The notes beneath the pieces were generated by a model, which saw nothing but the letters and a program-made list of their open reading frames with translations, had not been told where the DNA came from and ran no database searches. 47,217 bases of DNA, taken from the NCBI RefSeq assembly GCF_002980625.1, contig NZ_PVLR01000032.1, forward strand, positions 1 through 47,217, read 5' to 3'. Both the position numbers and the translations under genes were made by a program. Of this stretch, positions 1-8,677 are shown in pieces (positions within the stretch are counted from its first letter, which is position 1; the number at the start of each line of letters is the position of its first letter). The stretch comes from Malikia spinosa (lineage in GTDB: Bacteria > Pseudomonadota > Gammaproteobacteria > Burkholderiales > Burkholderiaceae_C).

Positions 1-788
1 CGCGCGCCCAGTACGGCACGAGTCAGCTGATCTTCAGCCCCGAGTTCCTGCGCGAGGGCAAGGCGCTGCACGACAACCTGTATCCGAGCCGGATCGTGGT
101 CGGCGAGGACTCCGAGCGCGCGCGCGTCTTTGCCGGCCTGCTGCAGGCCGCCGCGATCAAGACCGACATCCCGCTGTTGTTCACCGGCAGCACCGAGGCC
201 GAGGCGATCAAGCTGTTCGCCAACACCTACCTGGCGCTGCGCGTGGCCTATTTCAACGAGCTCGACAGCTACGCCGCCAGCCACGGCCTGGACACGCGCC
301 AGATCATCGACGGCGTCTGCCTCGACCCGCGCATCGGCAGCCATTACAACAACCCGAGCTTCGGCTATGGCGGCTACTGCCTGCCCAAGGACACCAAGCA
401 GCTGCTGGCCAACTACCAGGATGTGCCGCAAACGCTGATCAGCGCGATCGTCAGCGCCAACAGCACGCGCAAGGACTTCATCGCCGACGACATCCTGCGC
501 CGCCAACCCAAGGTGGTCGGGGTCTACCGCCTGGTCATGAAGGCCGGCAGCGACAACTTCCGCGCCAGCAGCGTGCAGGGCGTGATGAAGCGGCTGAAGG
601 CCAAGGGCGTCAAGGTCATCGTCTACGAACCGGTGCTCGAGCAGGACGATTTCTTCGGCTCCGAGGTGGTGCGCGACCTGGGCCGCTTCAAGCGCGACTG
701 CGATGTGATCGTCGCGAATCGCCAGACCGCTGATCTCGACGATGTGAGCCAGAAGGTCTACACGCGCGACCTGTTCGGCAGCGACTGA
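1..788 (+). CDS. ugd: UDP-glucose 6-dehydrogenase, C-terminal part (5' truncated by window edge)
   Basis: Oxidises UDP-glucose to UDP-glucuronate with NAD+ in the cytoplasm. The frame is open from base 3 and reads straight into the middle domain, so the N-terminal Rossmann domain lies outside the window. Visible family signatures are [13 protein letters not shown], the helix with [17 protein letters not shown], and [11 protein letters not shown], whose Cys is the catalytic thiolesterase residue. The C-terminal UDP-binding domain ends with [10 protein letters not shown], as in enterobacterial-type Ugd. It heads a run of envelope-sugar genes; the last gene of that run encodes a UDP-glucuronate epimerase-like protein, which would use this enzyme's product. 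The gap of about 70 bases to the next gene leaves open whether they share a transcript. Identity is very secure. Confidence 0.95.
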   Translation, partial: RAQYGTSQLIFSPEFLREGKALHDNLYPSRIVVGEDSERARVFAGLLQAAAIKTDIPLLFTGSTEAEAIKLFANTYLALRVAYFNELDSYAASHGLDTRQIIDGVCLDPRIGSHYNNPSFGYGGYCLPKDTKQLLANYQDVPQTLISAIVSANSTRKDFIADDILRRQPKVVGVYRLVMKAGSDNFRASSVQGVMKRLKAKGVKVIVYEPVLEQDDFFGSEVVRDLGRFKRDCDVIVANRQTADLDDVSQKVYTRDLFGSD

Positions 789-860
789 CGGGATCCGCTA
801 AAAACTGATACAGCTGGCAAGGGATAAAATCAATTTCCCTTGTTTTCAGCCAGCACCGCC

Positions 861-1685
861 ATGCCCGCTCCCTCGAAACCGGCGCCCAGCGCCCGCCCAG
901 GCCGGGCTGCACAGGCTGTTCCCCGCCACTGGTGGGGGCTGGCGCTGGCCTTGATGCTGGCCGGTGCGCTGCTGCAAGGCTCGCCCTGGAACCAGGCGGC
1001 CATGCTGTGGGGCAATGGGCTGGGGCTGCTGCCCGATACGGTCTGGGCCGGGCTGACGCTGCTGGCCTTTGGCTGGTCGGCCTTGATCCTGGTGGCCGGG
1101 GCTGACCGCGGGGCCGAAGGCGGCCGGGCCGTGCTGCTGGCCTTCCTGCTCGGCGGCGGACTGGCGCAGGTCCTCAAGAACTGGTTCGCCCAACCCAGGC
1201 CGGGACTGGTGCTGCCCGAGGGCGCATTGCATTTCATCGGCAGTCCGGTGCTGGGCAGCCCGGCCATGCCGTCGGGTCACGCGCTGGCCGCGTTCAGCAT
1301 CGCGACGCTCTGGGTCTGCCTGCTGCGCCGCGACGGCCGGCCGCAATGGCTGCAGGCACTGGCCTGGGCGCTGGGTGCGGCGATGGCGTTTTCGCGCGTC
1401 GCGGTCGGCGCGCACTGGCCGGCCGACATCCTGGTCGGCGCCGGCCTCGGCATCGCGGTCGCCGCGCTGTGCTGGCAACTGCAGTCAGGCTGGCTGCGTC
1501 AGGGCGGCTGGATGTCGCTCTGGATTCCGCTGGCGGTCGAGCTGCTCGGCGCGCTGGCCGCCTTCACGGCACGCGAAGGTTACCCCGAGGTCCAGGCGCT
1601 GCAATGGGCGCTCGGCCTGGCCGCGCTGGCCAGCGCCGGCTGGCGGCTGGCCAGCCATCTGGGTCAACGCCGCAGCCACGGCTGA
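861..1685 (+). CDS. PAP2-family membrane phosphatase (lipid phosphatase)
   Basis: Integral membrane phosphatase of 274 residues with the three PAP2 motifs: K106 and RP112-113 in KNWFAQPRP, PSGH at 137-140, and SR178-179 with H185 and D189 in SRVAVGAHWPADI. The family dephosphorylates lipid phosphates on the outer face of the inner membrane, for example lipid A (LpxE/LpxF), undecaprenyl pyrophosphate or phosphatidylglycerophosphate. The first 20 residues are Pro/Ala rich, followed by about six membrane segments. I chose ATG 861; an in-frame TTG at 840 would add seven residues, and neither has a strong ribosome site. Because the surrounding genes handle UDP-uronic acids and lipid-linked sugars, a lipid A 1- or 4'-phosphatase role is the best inference, but substrate cannot be read from sequence. 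Confidence 0.85.
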   Translation: MPAPSKPAPSARPGRAAQAVPRHWWGLALALMLAGALLQGSPWNQAAMLWGNGLGLLPDTVWAGLTLLAFGWSALILVAGADRGAEGGRAVLLAFLLGGGLAQVLKNWFAQPRPGLVLPEGALHFIGSPVLGSPAMPSGHALAAFSIATLWVCLLRRDGRPQWLQALAWALGAAMAFSRVAVGAHWPADILVGAGLGIAVAALCWQLQSGWLRQGGWMSLWIPLAVELLGALAAFTAREGYPEVQALQWALGLAALASAGWRLASHLGQRRSHG

Positions 1686-1726
1686 TGGCGGCCGACAGCG
1701 ACAGCAGGCAGTGACACAAGGCAGCG

Positions 1727-2662
1727 ATGAGCGAACCACACAAGAAATCAGGCAAGAAACTCTGGCTCAGCCTGCTCGTCACGCTGGTGGCCGTGCTCGC
1801 GCTGGGCTGGATGCTGCGCCAGGTCGACTGGCAGCAGGCGGCGCAGGCCGGCGCGCGCGTGCCGCTCCATGTCTGGCTGCTGTCGGCGCTCGGCATGGCG
1901 GCCAGCCATCTGCTGCGCGCAGGCCGGGTGCGCGCCGAATGGCGCAGCCAGCTGCGCATGGGCTGGCGCGAGGCCTGGGGGCTGATGGTGCGCCACAGCG
2001 CCTGGGTCGTGCTGGTGCCGATGCGCGGCGGCGAAGCGATCTATGTCTGGGCGCTGCACCGCCAGGGCGGCGTGCCGCTGCGCCAAGCCGGCTTGAGCCT
2101 GCTGCGGCTGCGACTGCAGGACATGGCGGTGCTGGCGGTGCTGGCGCTGGCCTTGTTTGCACCCTTTGACTGGCCCTTGCGCCTGCTGCTGCTGCTGGCC
2201 ATGCTGGTGGCAGCGGTCTGGCTGCTGCCCATGGTCTGGTTCATCGCGCAGGAGCGCGCGATCCGCCGCAGCGGCGAGAGCGGACGCAAGCTGCCCGCGC
2301 CGGCCTGGGCCAGCTGGGCCTATGCGGTGTCGAACTGGGTCGTTAAACTCGCCGCCATCGCCTGGCCGCTGCTGAGCCTGCTGCCGCTCGACTTCGACGC
2401 CGCGCTCAAGGGCGCGGCCGGCGGCGAATTGGCCGCCGCGCTGCCGGTGCAACCACCGGCCGGCTTCGGCCCCTACGAGGCGGGCGTCATCGCCGCCATC
2501 CGCAGCGCAGCCGAAGTCGCCTGGAGCGATATCGCCGTCGCGGCGCTGGTCGTGCATCTGCTCGCACTGGCCGTCACGGTCGGCTCGTCGGTCCTGGCCC
2601 GCCTGCTGGGCTGGAGTCACCGCGACCTGCGCCTGCCCCATTCCGGACCTGGTCCGGCCTGA
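1727..2662 (+). CDS. LPG-synthase-like transmembrane protein (UPF0104 type)
   Basis: A 311-residue polytopic protein resembling the flippase/transmembrane half of lysylphosphatidylglycerol synthases (MprF) without the aminoacyl-transferase domain. Hydrophobic segments lie near 12-30, 48-65, 130-148, 150-175, 200-220 and 262-292. Family-like conserved points are GGE at 101-103 and the GGEL...LPVQPPAGFGPYEAG stretch at 232-253. Stand-alone members commonly sit beside GT2 glycosyltransferases and lipid-carrier enzymes, as here, and may move lipids or lipid-linked sugars across the membrane. Function is inferred only. It begins 41 bases after the PAP2 gene and is followed after 19 bases by the GT2 gene, so co-transcription is likely. 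Confidence 0.7.
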   Translation: MSEPHKKSGKKLWLSLLVTLVAVLALGWMLRQVDWQQAAQAGARVPLHVWLLSALGMAASHLLRAGRVRAEWRSQLRMGWREAWGLMVRHSAWVVLVPMRGGEAIYVWALHRQGGVPLRQAGLSLLRLRLQDMAVLAVLALALFAPFDWPLRLLLLLAMLVAAVWLLPMVWFIAQERAIRRSGESGRKLPAPAWASWAYAVSNWVVKLAAIAWPLLSLLPLDFDAALKGAAGGELAAALPVQPPAGFGPYEAGVIAAIRSAAEVAWSDIAVAALVVHLLALAVTVGSSVLARLLGWSHRDLRLPHSGPGPA

Positions 2663-2681
2663 CAACACAAGATTGCTATCC

Positions 2682-3710
2682 ATGTCCGAACCGACCTTCC
2701 TCCTGCCGCCCCACCGTCTGTCGGTCGTGGTGCCGATGTACAACGAGAAAGACAACGCCAAGCTGCAGATCGACGCGGTGCAGGAAGCGCTGCAGGACTA
2801 CCCGCAGCCCTGGGAGCTGATCGTGGTCGACGATGGCAGCACCGACGGCACACCGCGCGCGCTGCGCCAGCGCGCCGCCGAACTCGGCAACCATGTCCAT
2901 GTGGTCGAGCTGCGGCGCAACTTCCGCCAGACCGCCGCGATGCAGGCCGGCATCGACACCGCGCGCGGCGACGTGATCGTGACGATGGATGGCGACCTGC
3001 AGAACGACCCGCGCGACATCCCCAAGCTGGTCTCGCGCCTGCTGAACGAGGACCTCGACATGGTCGCGGGCTGGCGTCAGAAGCGCCAGGACGGTTTCCT
3101 GCTGCGCAAGCTGCCCTCGATGATCGCGAACCGGCTGATCCGCAAGGTTTCGGGGCTGGAGTTCAAGGATCTGGGCTGCAGCCTGAAGGCCTTCCGCGGC
3201 GATGTGCTGCGCCAGGTCCGCCTCTATGGCGAGATGCACCGCTTCATCCCGGCCTGGCTGGCCACCGTGACCTCGCCGGGCCGCATGGCCGAGGAACCGG
3301 TGCGGCACCATGCGCGCCGCATGGGCGAGTCCAAGTACGGCATCTCGCGCACCTTCCGCGTCATCGTCGATCTGCTGGCGATGCATTACTTCCTGCGCTT
3401 CGGCACCCGCCCGGGCCATTTCTTCGGCGGTTTCGGCCTGATCCTGTCCGCGATCGGCGGTCTGATGCTGGCCTATCTCGGCGTGCTCAAGCTGCTGGGC
3501 GAGGATGTCGGCGGCCGACCGCTGCTCTGGCTGGGCTTCTTCTCGGTGCTGGCCGGGGTGCAGATGCTGACCACCGGCGTGCTGGCCGAGATCCTGATGC
3601 GCAGCTACTTCGACCAGTCCGGTGCGCGTTCCTACCAGGTGATGCGACCGGACCCGCGCAGCACCGAAGAGGGCTGGCATGACCAGGATGCTGCCGATGC
3701 AGCCGTCTGA
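2682..3710 (+). CDS. GT2 polyprenyl-phosphate glycosyltransferase (ArnC/GtrB/RgtE-like)
   Basis: A 342-residue GT2 enzyme expected to transfer a sugar from a nucleotide donor to undecaprenyl or dodecaprenyl phosphate at the cytoplasmic face. The catalytic GT-A domain begins at SVVVPMYNE (14-22), with VVDDGSTDGT at 48-57 and the metal-binding DGDLQ at 103-107. ARRMGESKYG at 211-220 is typical of the dolichol-phosphate-mannose-synthase-like group. Two membrane helices follow at roughly 248-270 and 282-305. ATG 2682 is preferred; TTG 2673 would add three residues. With ugd and an epimerase in the same cluster and no arnA or arnB, the sugar is more likely a uronic acid (galacturonic acid as in RgtE) than L-Ara4N; that choice is inference. 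Confidence 0.85.
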   Translation: MSEPTFLLPPHRLSVVVPMYNEKDNAKLQIDAVQEALQDYPQPWELIVVDDGSTDGTPRALRQRAAELGNHVHVVELRRNFRQTAAMQAGIDTARGDVIVTMDGDLQNDPRDIPKLVSRLLNEDLDMVAGWRQKRQDGFLLRKLPSMIANRLIRKVSGLEFKDLGCSLKAFRGDVLRQVRLYGEMHRFIPAWLATVTSPGRMAEEPVRHHARRMGESKYGISRTFRVIVDLLAMHYFLRFGTRPGHFFGGFGLILSAIGGLMLAYLGVLKLLGEDVGGRPLLWLGFFSVLAGVQMLTTGVLAEILMRSYFDQSGARSYQVMRPDPRSTEEGWHDQDAADAAV

Positions 3711-5250
3711 GCGGGCGGCACCCCGGCTCTGGGCCGTGGCGCTCGCGCTGGTCCTGCTCTATCTGTGGCAGCTCGGCGCGGCACCGCTGTTCGATGTCGA
3801 TGAAGGCGCTTTCTCCGAGGCCACGCGCGAGCTGCTGAGCTCGGGCGACTGGGGCCACACCACGCTCAACGGCACCGACCGCTTCGACAAGCCGATCCTG
3901 GTCTACTGGCTGCAGGCGGCGTCTATGGCGGTCTTCGGTGTCAACGAGTGGGCAACCCGCCTGCCGTCGGCGCTGTGCGTGCTGGCCTCCACCTGGGCCG
4001 CAGGCCGCTTTGCCGCCCGGCGCTGGGGCCAGCCCACGGGTGCGCTGGCCGCGCTGGTGCTGGGCAGCGGCCTGGGCCTGCTCTCGATCGGCCGCGCCTC
4101 GACCGCCGACGGCCTGCTCAACGCGCTGCTGGTCGCGATTTCGCTCTCGCTGTGGCAGTTTGCCGAAAGCGGCGCGCGCAAGCCCTTGCGCTGGGCCTAT
4201 TTCTGGTGCGGCCTCGGGCTGCTGGCCAAGGGGCCGGTCGCGGTGATCGTGCCGGGTGGCGCCTTGGTGCTGTGGTCGCTGTTCAGCGACCGCGGCCGCA
4301 CCGCGCTGCGCGCGGCCTGGGAGCCGCTGGGCTGGCTGATCGCACTGGCGGTCGCGCTGCCCTGGTACCTGTACGCGCTGAACCGCCACGGCCAGGCCTT
4401 CATCGACGGCTTCTTCCTGAAGCACAACGTCGAGCGCTTCTCGGGCACGCTCGAAGGCCATGGCGGCGGCTTCGCCTACTACCTGGTCGTGCTGCCACTG
4501 CTGCTGCTGCCCTGGTCGCCGCTGCTGGTGGCCGTGCTGGCGCGGGCGCGCGAGCTGTGGCGCGAGCCGCTGGCGCGCTTCCTGCTGATCTGGGCCGGCT
4601 TCGTCTTCCTGCTGTTCTCGGCGTCGGGCACCAAGCTGCCGCACTACATGCTGTATGGCGTGGCACCGCTGGCGCTGCTGATGGCGCGCCAGCTCGGGGC
4701 GATCGGCCGCTTCGGCCGCGCCGCGCTCTGGTCCGCGCTGGCCTTGCAGCTGGCGCTGGCCGCCGCGCTGCCGACCCTGCTGCCGGCACTGGCACCCCAG
4801 GTCAAGGATGTCTGGGTGCGTGGCCTGTTCGAGACCGCCCCAGGCGCTGGCTGGCTGCCGCTCTGGACCGGGCTGGCAGCTGTGCTGGCCCTGGCGGCGC
4901 TGCTGCTGCGCCGCTTCGACTTCGGCCAGCGCTACGGCGCCGCCGTGCTGGCGGTCGCGCTGCTGTGGGTCGGCGCGGTGATTCCCTGGCTGTCCGACAC
5001 GCTGCAGGGGCCGTTCAAGGCCGCCGGCGTCTGGGCCAGCGGGCGCAGCGAGACCATGGTCCAGTGGCGCATGCACCAGCCCAGCTTTGCCTATTACCGC
5101 GGCATCCCGACGCCGCAGCGTGATCCTGCGGCTGGCGAACTCGCGCTGGTCAAGCGGCACCGGCTGGGCGATTTCCCCTACCCGCATGAAGTCGTTTTCG
5201 AGCAGCGCGGCCTGCTGCTGGTACGCCGGCTGACGGAGCCGCAGCCATGA
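3679..5250 (+). CDS. GT39-family lipid-linked glycosyltransferase (ArnT/RgtA-D-like), first copy
   Basis: A 523-residue membrane glycosyltransferase with about 12 hydrophobic segments. The first periplasmic loop carries the family catalytic acid pair, D41-E42 in LFDVDEGAFSEATREL, and the FDKPILVYW segment (69-77), which matches the ArnT/PMT fold. Such enzymes take a sugar from a polyprenyl phosphate and place it on lipid A, LPS core or protein on the periplasmic side. It overlaps the GT2 gene by 32 bases in another frame, which suggests translational coupling between the enzyme that makes the lipid donor and one that uses it. A soluble C-terminal portion ends in EVVFEQRGLLLVRRL. In-frame ATGs at 3688 and 3697 are alternative starts. 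Confidence 0.85.
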   Translation: MTRMLPMQPSERAAPRLWAVALALVLLYLWQLGAAPLFDVDEGAFSEATRELLSSGDWGHTTLNGTDRFDKPILVYWLQAASMAVFGVNEWATRLPSALCVLASTWAAGRFAARRWGQPTGALAALVLGSGLGLLSIGRASTADGLLNALLVAISLSLWQFAESGARKPLRWAYFWCGLGLLAKGPVAVIVPGGALVLWSLFSDRGRTALRAAWEPLGWLIALAVALPWYLYALNRHGQAFIDGFFLKHNVERFSGTLEGHGGGFAYYLVVLPLLLLPWSPLLVAVLARARELWREPLARFLLIWAGFVFLLFSASGTKLPHYMLYGVAPLALLMARQLGAIGRFGRAALWSALALQLALAAALPTLLPALAPQVKDVWVRGLFETAPGAGWLPLWTGLAAVLALAALLLRRFDFGQRYGAAVLAVALLWVGAVIPWLSDTLQGPFKAAGVWASGRSETMVQWRMHQPSFAYYRGIPTPQRDPAAGELALVKRHRLGDFPYPHEVVFEQRGLLLVRRLTEPQP

Positions 5251-6812
5251 TCGGCAGCCGGCTCAAGCCAGCGCTGGCGGTCGCGCTGGGTCTGGCGCTG
5301 CTGCTGGCCTGGCGCTGCTGGCAGGTGCTGCACAGCGGCGCCGGCCTGCATGTCGACGAGGCGCAATACTGGTACTGGTCGTCACGACCGCTGGACTGGG
5401 GCTATTTCTCCAAGCCGCCGCTGCTGGTCGGGCTGATCCGGCTCTCGACCGATTTATTCGGCCACGGCCTGCTCGGCGTCAAGGCGCTGACGATGGTGGC
5501 CTGGCTGCTCGCCTCGGCCGTACTCTGGCGCCTCGGCGCCGCGATGGGCAGCGAACGCGCCGGCCTGATCGCCGCCGCGCTGCTGGCCGCGACACCGGCT
5601 TCCGGGCTGCTGGGCCTGAGCGCCACCACCGACTCGGTGTTGATGCTGTTCTGGTCGCTCGTGATGTGGGGCAGCTGGCGCGCGGCGCATGCCGAGGGCG
5701 CTGTGGCCTGGCGCTGGTGGGCGCTGACCGGGCTGGCGCTCGGGCTGGGCCTGCTGTCCAAGTACACCGCCGGCGCCTTGAGCCTGTCGGCGCTCTGGCT
5801 GCTCTGGCGCTGTCCGCCGGCCCGGCGTGGCCAGCTGCTGGCCGGGCTGGCACTGGCCGCCGGCATCGCCATCCTGCTGCTGCTGCCGCACCTGTTCTGG
5901 AACATGCACAACGGCTGGCCGACGCTGCACCACACGCTCGACATCACGGTCCAGGGCGGCGCGGCTTCAGCGGCGGACCGCGCAGCCGGCTGGGGCCACA
6001 AGCTGGGCTCGGCAGCCGAATTCGGCCTCGGCCAGTTGCTGCTGCTCGGCCCGGCCGGTCTGGCGGTGCTGGCGCTGGCCTGGAAGCGCCGCCACCAGCC
6101 GGTCGCCCAGCCTGCGACGACCGCAACGCCCGCGCTCTGGTCCGCACTGGGCTACGCCTGGGCTTTTGCCTGGCCGCTGCTCGCGCTCGGGCTGCTGCAG
6201 GCCCTGCGCGCCAAGGCCCAGGTCAACTGGGCGCTGCCGGCGCTGCTCGGCATCTGCCTGGCAGCAGGCTGGCTGGCGGTACGCAGCAAGATCTCCGGCA
6301 AGGTACTGGCGACCTGGGTGCTGGCCGGCCTGCTGCTGTCGGCGGCGATCGCGCAAGGCGGCGACCTGCGGCGCTGGATCGGCCGCCCGGCCGCAGCCGG
6401 CAAGCCGGCCTGGGACATCTGGAGCCGTATGCGCGGCTGGCACGAGGCACTCGGCGCGCTGGCACCGGCGCTGGCGCCGCATCGCGACCTGCCCTGGGTC
6501 ACCAGCGACCGCACCCTGCTGGTCCAGACCGGCTACGAACTGCGTGCGCTGCAGCCTGAGCTGCGCTCGTGGAGTCCGGGCGGCCAGGTGCGGCACCATT
6601 TCGACTGGAAGCAGCCGCTGCGCCCCGAGGCCGCACCGGCAGCACTGGTCTTCCTGGGCGACGAAACGCCTGACGCCGCCCTGCTGGCCCTTTATCCGCT
6701 GGCCCGCCCGCTGGCAGCGGTCGAATCGGGCCGGGTCCGGTTGCAGGCCTGGCTGCTGGAGCGTCCTGGCACCGCGCTGGCCACCCTGACACCGACCGGA
6801 CAACACCCATGA
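5247..6812 (+). CDS. GT39-family lipid-linked glycosyltransferase (ArnT/RgtA-D-like), second copy
   Basis: A second 521-residue GT39/PMT-type membrane enzyme, overlapping the first by four bases (ATGA). Catalytic acid pair D37-E38 lies in LHVDEAQYWYW, followed by YFSKPPLL (54-60), the same layout as in the first copy though the two proteins are clearly divergent. About ten to twelve membrane helices precede a short periplasmic C-terminal domain. Two GT39 enzymes served by a single GT2 donor synthase suggest that the same sugar is placed at two positions, as with the RgtA-D set in Rhizobium; that comparison comes from family knowledge, and the acceptors here are unknown. Confidence 0.85.
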   Translation: MIGSRLKPALAVALGLALLLAWRCWQVLHSGAGLHVDEAQYWYWSSRPLDWGYFSKPPLLVGLIRLSTDLFGHGLLGVKALTMVAWLLASAVLWRLGAAMGSERAGLIAAALLAATPASGLLGLSATTDSVLMLFWSLVMWGSWRAAHAEGAVAWRWWALTGLALGLGLLSKYTAGALSLSALWLLWRCPPARRGQLLAGLALAAGIAILLLLPHLFWNMHNGWPTLHHTLDITVQGGAASAADRAAGWGHKLGSAAEFGLGQLLLLGPAGLAVLALAWKRRHQPVAQPATTATPALWSALGYAWAFAWPLLALGLLQALRAKAQVNWALPALLGICLAAGWLAVRSKISGKVLATWVLAGLLLSAAIAQGGDLRRWIGRPAAAGKPAWDIWSRMRGWHEALGALAPALAPHRDLPWVTSDRTLLVQTGYELRALQPELRSWSPGGQVRHHFDWKQPLRPEAAPAALVFLGDETPDAALLALYPLARPLAAVESGRVRLQAWLLERPGTALATLTPTGQHP

Positions 6813-7525
6813 GCGCCACCCGCCGCGAAACCCGACTCTGGCTGGCGCTCTTGCTGGCGCTGCTGCTGATCTATGTCGTCTGGCCCGGCCTCGACCTGCC
6901 GGTCAGCGCCTGGTTCTATCGCCCCGACAGCGGCTTTTGGGTCGACGACCAGCCCTGGGTGCAGGCGGTGCACCACACCGTGCCCTGGATCGGCCGGCTG
7001 CTGCTGGTCGGCTCGCTGGCCGGCTGGCTGCTTGGAAGCTATGGCCGTCGGCCTGGACTGCGCCAGCTGCGCCGGCCAGCCGCCGCCCTGTTCCTCGGCC
7101 TGGTGTTCGGGCTCGGACTGCTGGCACATGGCGCACTGAAGGAACACTGGGGCCGCGCGCGCCCGCTGCAGGTGAGCCAGTTCGGCGGAACAGCCGCCTA
7201 CACCCCGCCCTGGCAACCGGCGACGCAATGCCAGCGCAACTGCTCCTTCGTCAGCGGCCACGCCGGCACCGGCTTTGCACTGATCGCGCTCGGCACGCTG
7301 GGCACGGTCCGCAGCCGCCGGCGCTGGCTGATCGCGGGCTGGAGCACCGGCCTGCTGCTGGGCGCGCTGCGCATTGCCCAGGGTGGACATTTCCTGTCCG
7401 ACGTGCTGTTCGGCGGCCTGTTGCTGTGGGGCACCAGCCTGGCCATCCGCGCGTGCTGGACCCGCTGGCGCCTGCGGCGCTGGCATAAGCTGCAGCCCAT
7501 CAACACCAAAAAGGCTACGACATGA
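6809..7525 (+). CDS. PAP2-family membrane phosphatase, second copy (LpxE/LpxF-like)
   Basis: A 238-residue integral membrane phosphatase overlapping the upstream GT39 gene by four bases. PAP2 motifs are K111 with RP118-119 in KEHWGRARP, FVSGH at 147-151, and R188, H194, D198 in RIAQGGHFLSDV. The extra periplasmic loop between motifs 1 and 2 contains two Cys (CQRNC, 141-145), possibly a disulfide. This layout is close to lipid A phosphatases of the LpxE/LpxF/LpxT group. It differs strongly from the PAP2 protein at the other end of the cluster, so the two probably act on different phosphates. It overlaps the epimerase gene by four bases. Confidence 0.85.
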   Translation: MSATRRETRLWLALLLALLLIYVVWPGLDLPVSAWFYRPDSGFWVDDQPWVQAVHHTVPWIGRLLLVGSLAGWLLGSYGRRPGLRQLRRPAAALFLGLVFGLGLLAHGALKEHWGRARPLQVSQFGGTAAYTPPWQPATQCQRNCSFVSGHAGTGFALIALGTLGTVRSRRRWLIAGWSTGLLLGALRIAQGGHFLSDVLFGGLLLWGTSLAIRACWTRWRLRRWHKLQPINTKKATT

Positions 7526-8529
7526 AAATCCTGCTCACCGGCGCGGCCGGCTTCATCGGCATGCACGCGGCGCTGCGCCTGCTGCAGCGCGGCGACGAGG
7601 TGGTCGGCATCGACAACATCACGCCCTATTACGAGGTCAGCCTCAAGCGCGCGCGCCTGGCCCAACTCGCGGCCTATCCCAACTTCCGCTTCATCGAACA
7701 GGACCTGGCCGACCTCGCAGGTGTGCAGGTCGCCTTGGGCGACTGGAAGCCGCAGCGCGTGCTGCACCTGGCGGCCCAGCCCGGCGTGCGCTATTCGATC
7801 GACCACCCGCATACCTATGCCCAGGCCAATCTGGTTGCGTTCCTGAACGTGCTCGAACTCTGCCGCCACTGGAACGTCGAGCACCTGGCCTATGCCAGCA
7901 GCTCGAGCGTCTATGGCGCCAATGCCCAGCTGCCGTTCAGCGAGGACCATTCCGTCGATCACCCGGTCAGCCTGTACGCCGCGACCAAGAAGGCCAACGA
8001 GCTGATGGCGCATACCTACAGCCACCTGTACCAGCTGCCGACCAGCGGCCTGCGCTTCTTCACGGTCTATGGGCCCTGGGGCCGGCCCGACATGGCACCG
8101 TTCAAGTTCGTCAAGGCGATCACTGAAGGCCAGGGCATCGACATCTACAACTATGGTCGCCAGATGCGCGACTTCACCTATGTCGACGACATCGTCGAAT
8201 CGACGCTGCGCGTTCTCGACAAGCCCGCCACACCCGACGCGGACTTCGACCGCCAGCAACCGCGCAGCTCGACCAGCTTCGCGCCCTATCGCGTCTTCAA
8301 CATCGGCAACGCCGACCCGGTGCAGCTGATGGACTTCGTCGGCACGATCGAGCAGGCCGTGGGCCGCGAAGCCGACAAGCGCATGCTGCCGGCCCAGCCC
8401 GGCGACGTCGAGGCCACGTTCGCCGACACGAGCGCGCTGCGCGACTGGATCGGCTTCCAGCCAGCGACGCCGCTGAAGGACGGCGTGGCGCGCTTCGTCG
8501 ACTGGTACCGCGGCTACTACGGCCATTGA
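7522..8529 (+). CDS. NAD-dependent epimerase, UDP-glucuronate 4-epimerase-like
   Basis: A 335-residue short-chain dehydrogenase/epimerase. The NAD-binding motif GAAGFIG is at 7-13, a catalytic Ser lies in YASSSSVYG (125-132), and the Tyr/Lys pair is Y152 and K156 in SLYAATKKANE. VYGPWGRPDMAPFKF is characteristic of UDP-glucuronate 4-epimerases such as LpsL, which make UDP-galacturonate. UDP-glucuronate would come from the ugd product at the other end of the cluster, and UDP-galacturonate could feed the GT2 enzyme. UDP-glucose 4-epimerase activity cannot be excluded from sequence. ATG 7522 overlaps the PAP2 stop (ATGA). It is the last gene of the run; the next gene has its own leader. Confidence 0.88.
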   Translation: MKILLTGAAGFIGMHAALRLLQRGDEVVGIDNITPYYEVSLKRARLAQLAAYPNFRFIEQDLADLAGVQVALGDWKPQRVLHLAAQPGVRYSIDHPHTYAQANLVAFLNVLELCRHWNVEHLAYASSSSVYGANAQLPFSEDHSVDHPVSLYAATKKANELMAHTYSHLYQLPTSGLRFFTVYGPWGRPDMAPFKFVKAITEGQGIDIYNYGRQMRDFTYVDDIVESTLRVLDKPATPDADFDRQQPRSSTSFAPYRVFNIGNADPVQLMDFVGTIEQAVGREADKRMLPAQPGDVEATFADTSALRDWIGFQPATPLKDGVARFVDWYRGYYGH

Positions 8530-8570
8530 GGCGCTGCGGAACCGGGTCATGCCGGAACAAGAACCGCAAG

Positions 8571-8599
8571 TTGAACTCCGAACGTTACCCGCATGTCAT
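8571..8599 (+). promoter_or_regulatory. Weak sigma-70 promoter candidate upstream of pyk
   Basis: TTGAAC at 8571-8576, a 17-base spacer and TGTCAT at 8594-8599 match four of six bases in each hexamer. A second possible -10, GATAAT at 8610-8615, has no good -35. The gene start at 8678 has a clear ribosome site (AAGGAA at 8669-8674). Which box is used cannot be decided by eye. Confidence 0.3.
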
Positions 8600-8677
8600 A
8601 TCGGTCCCGGATAATGAGATAGCGGAGTCACCGCAATGTCACGGACAAGAAACCCGCCGCTTTCCTGAAGGAATCTC

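Noticed and set aside
3487-5187. Long minus-strand open frame of 566 codons opposite the first GT39 gene
   Set aside because: Repetitive Gln/Arg/Ala translation without recognisable fold; a shadow of the real gene.
1-8529. L-Ara4N (arn) lipid A modification operon
   Set aside because: ArnC- and ArnT-like proteins occur, but ArnA, ArnB, ArnD and ArnE/F are absent and an epimerase of the UDP-GlcA type is present instead.
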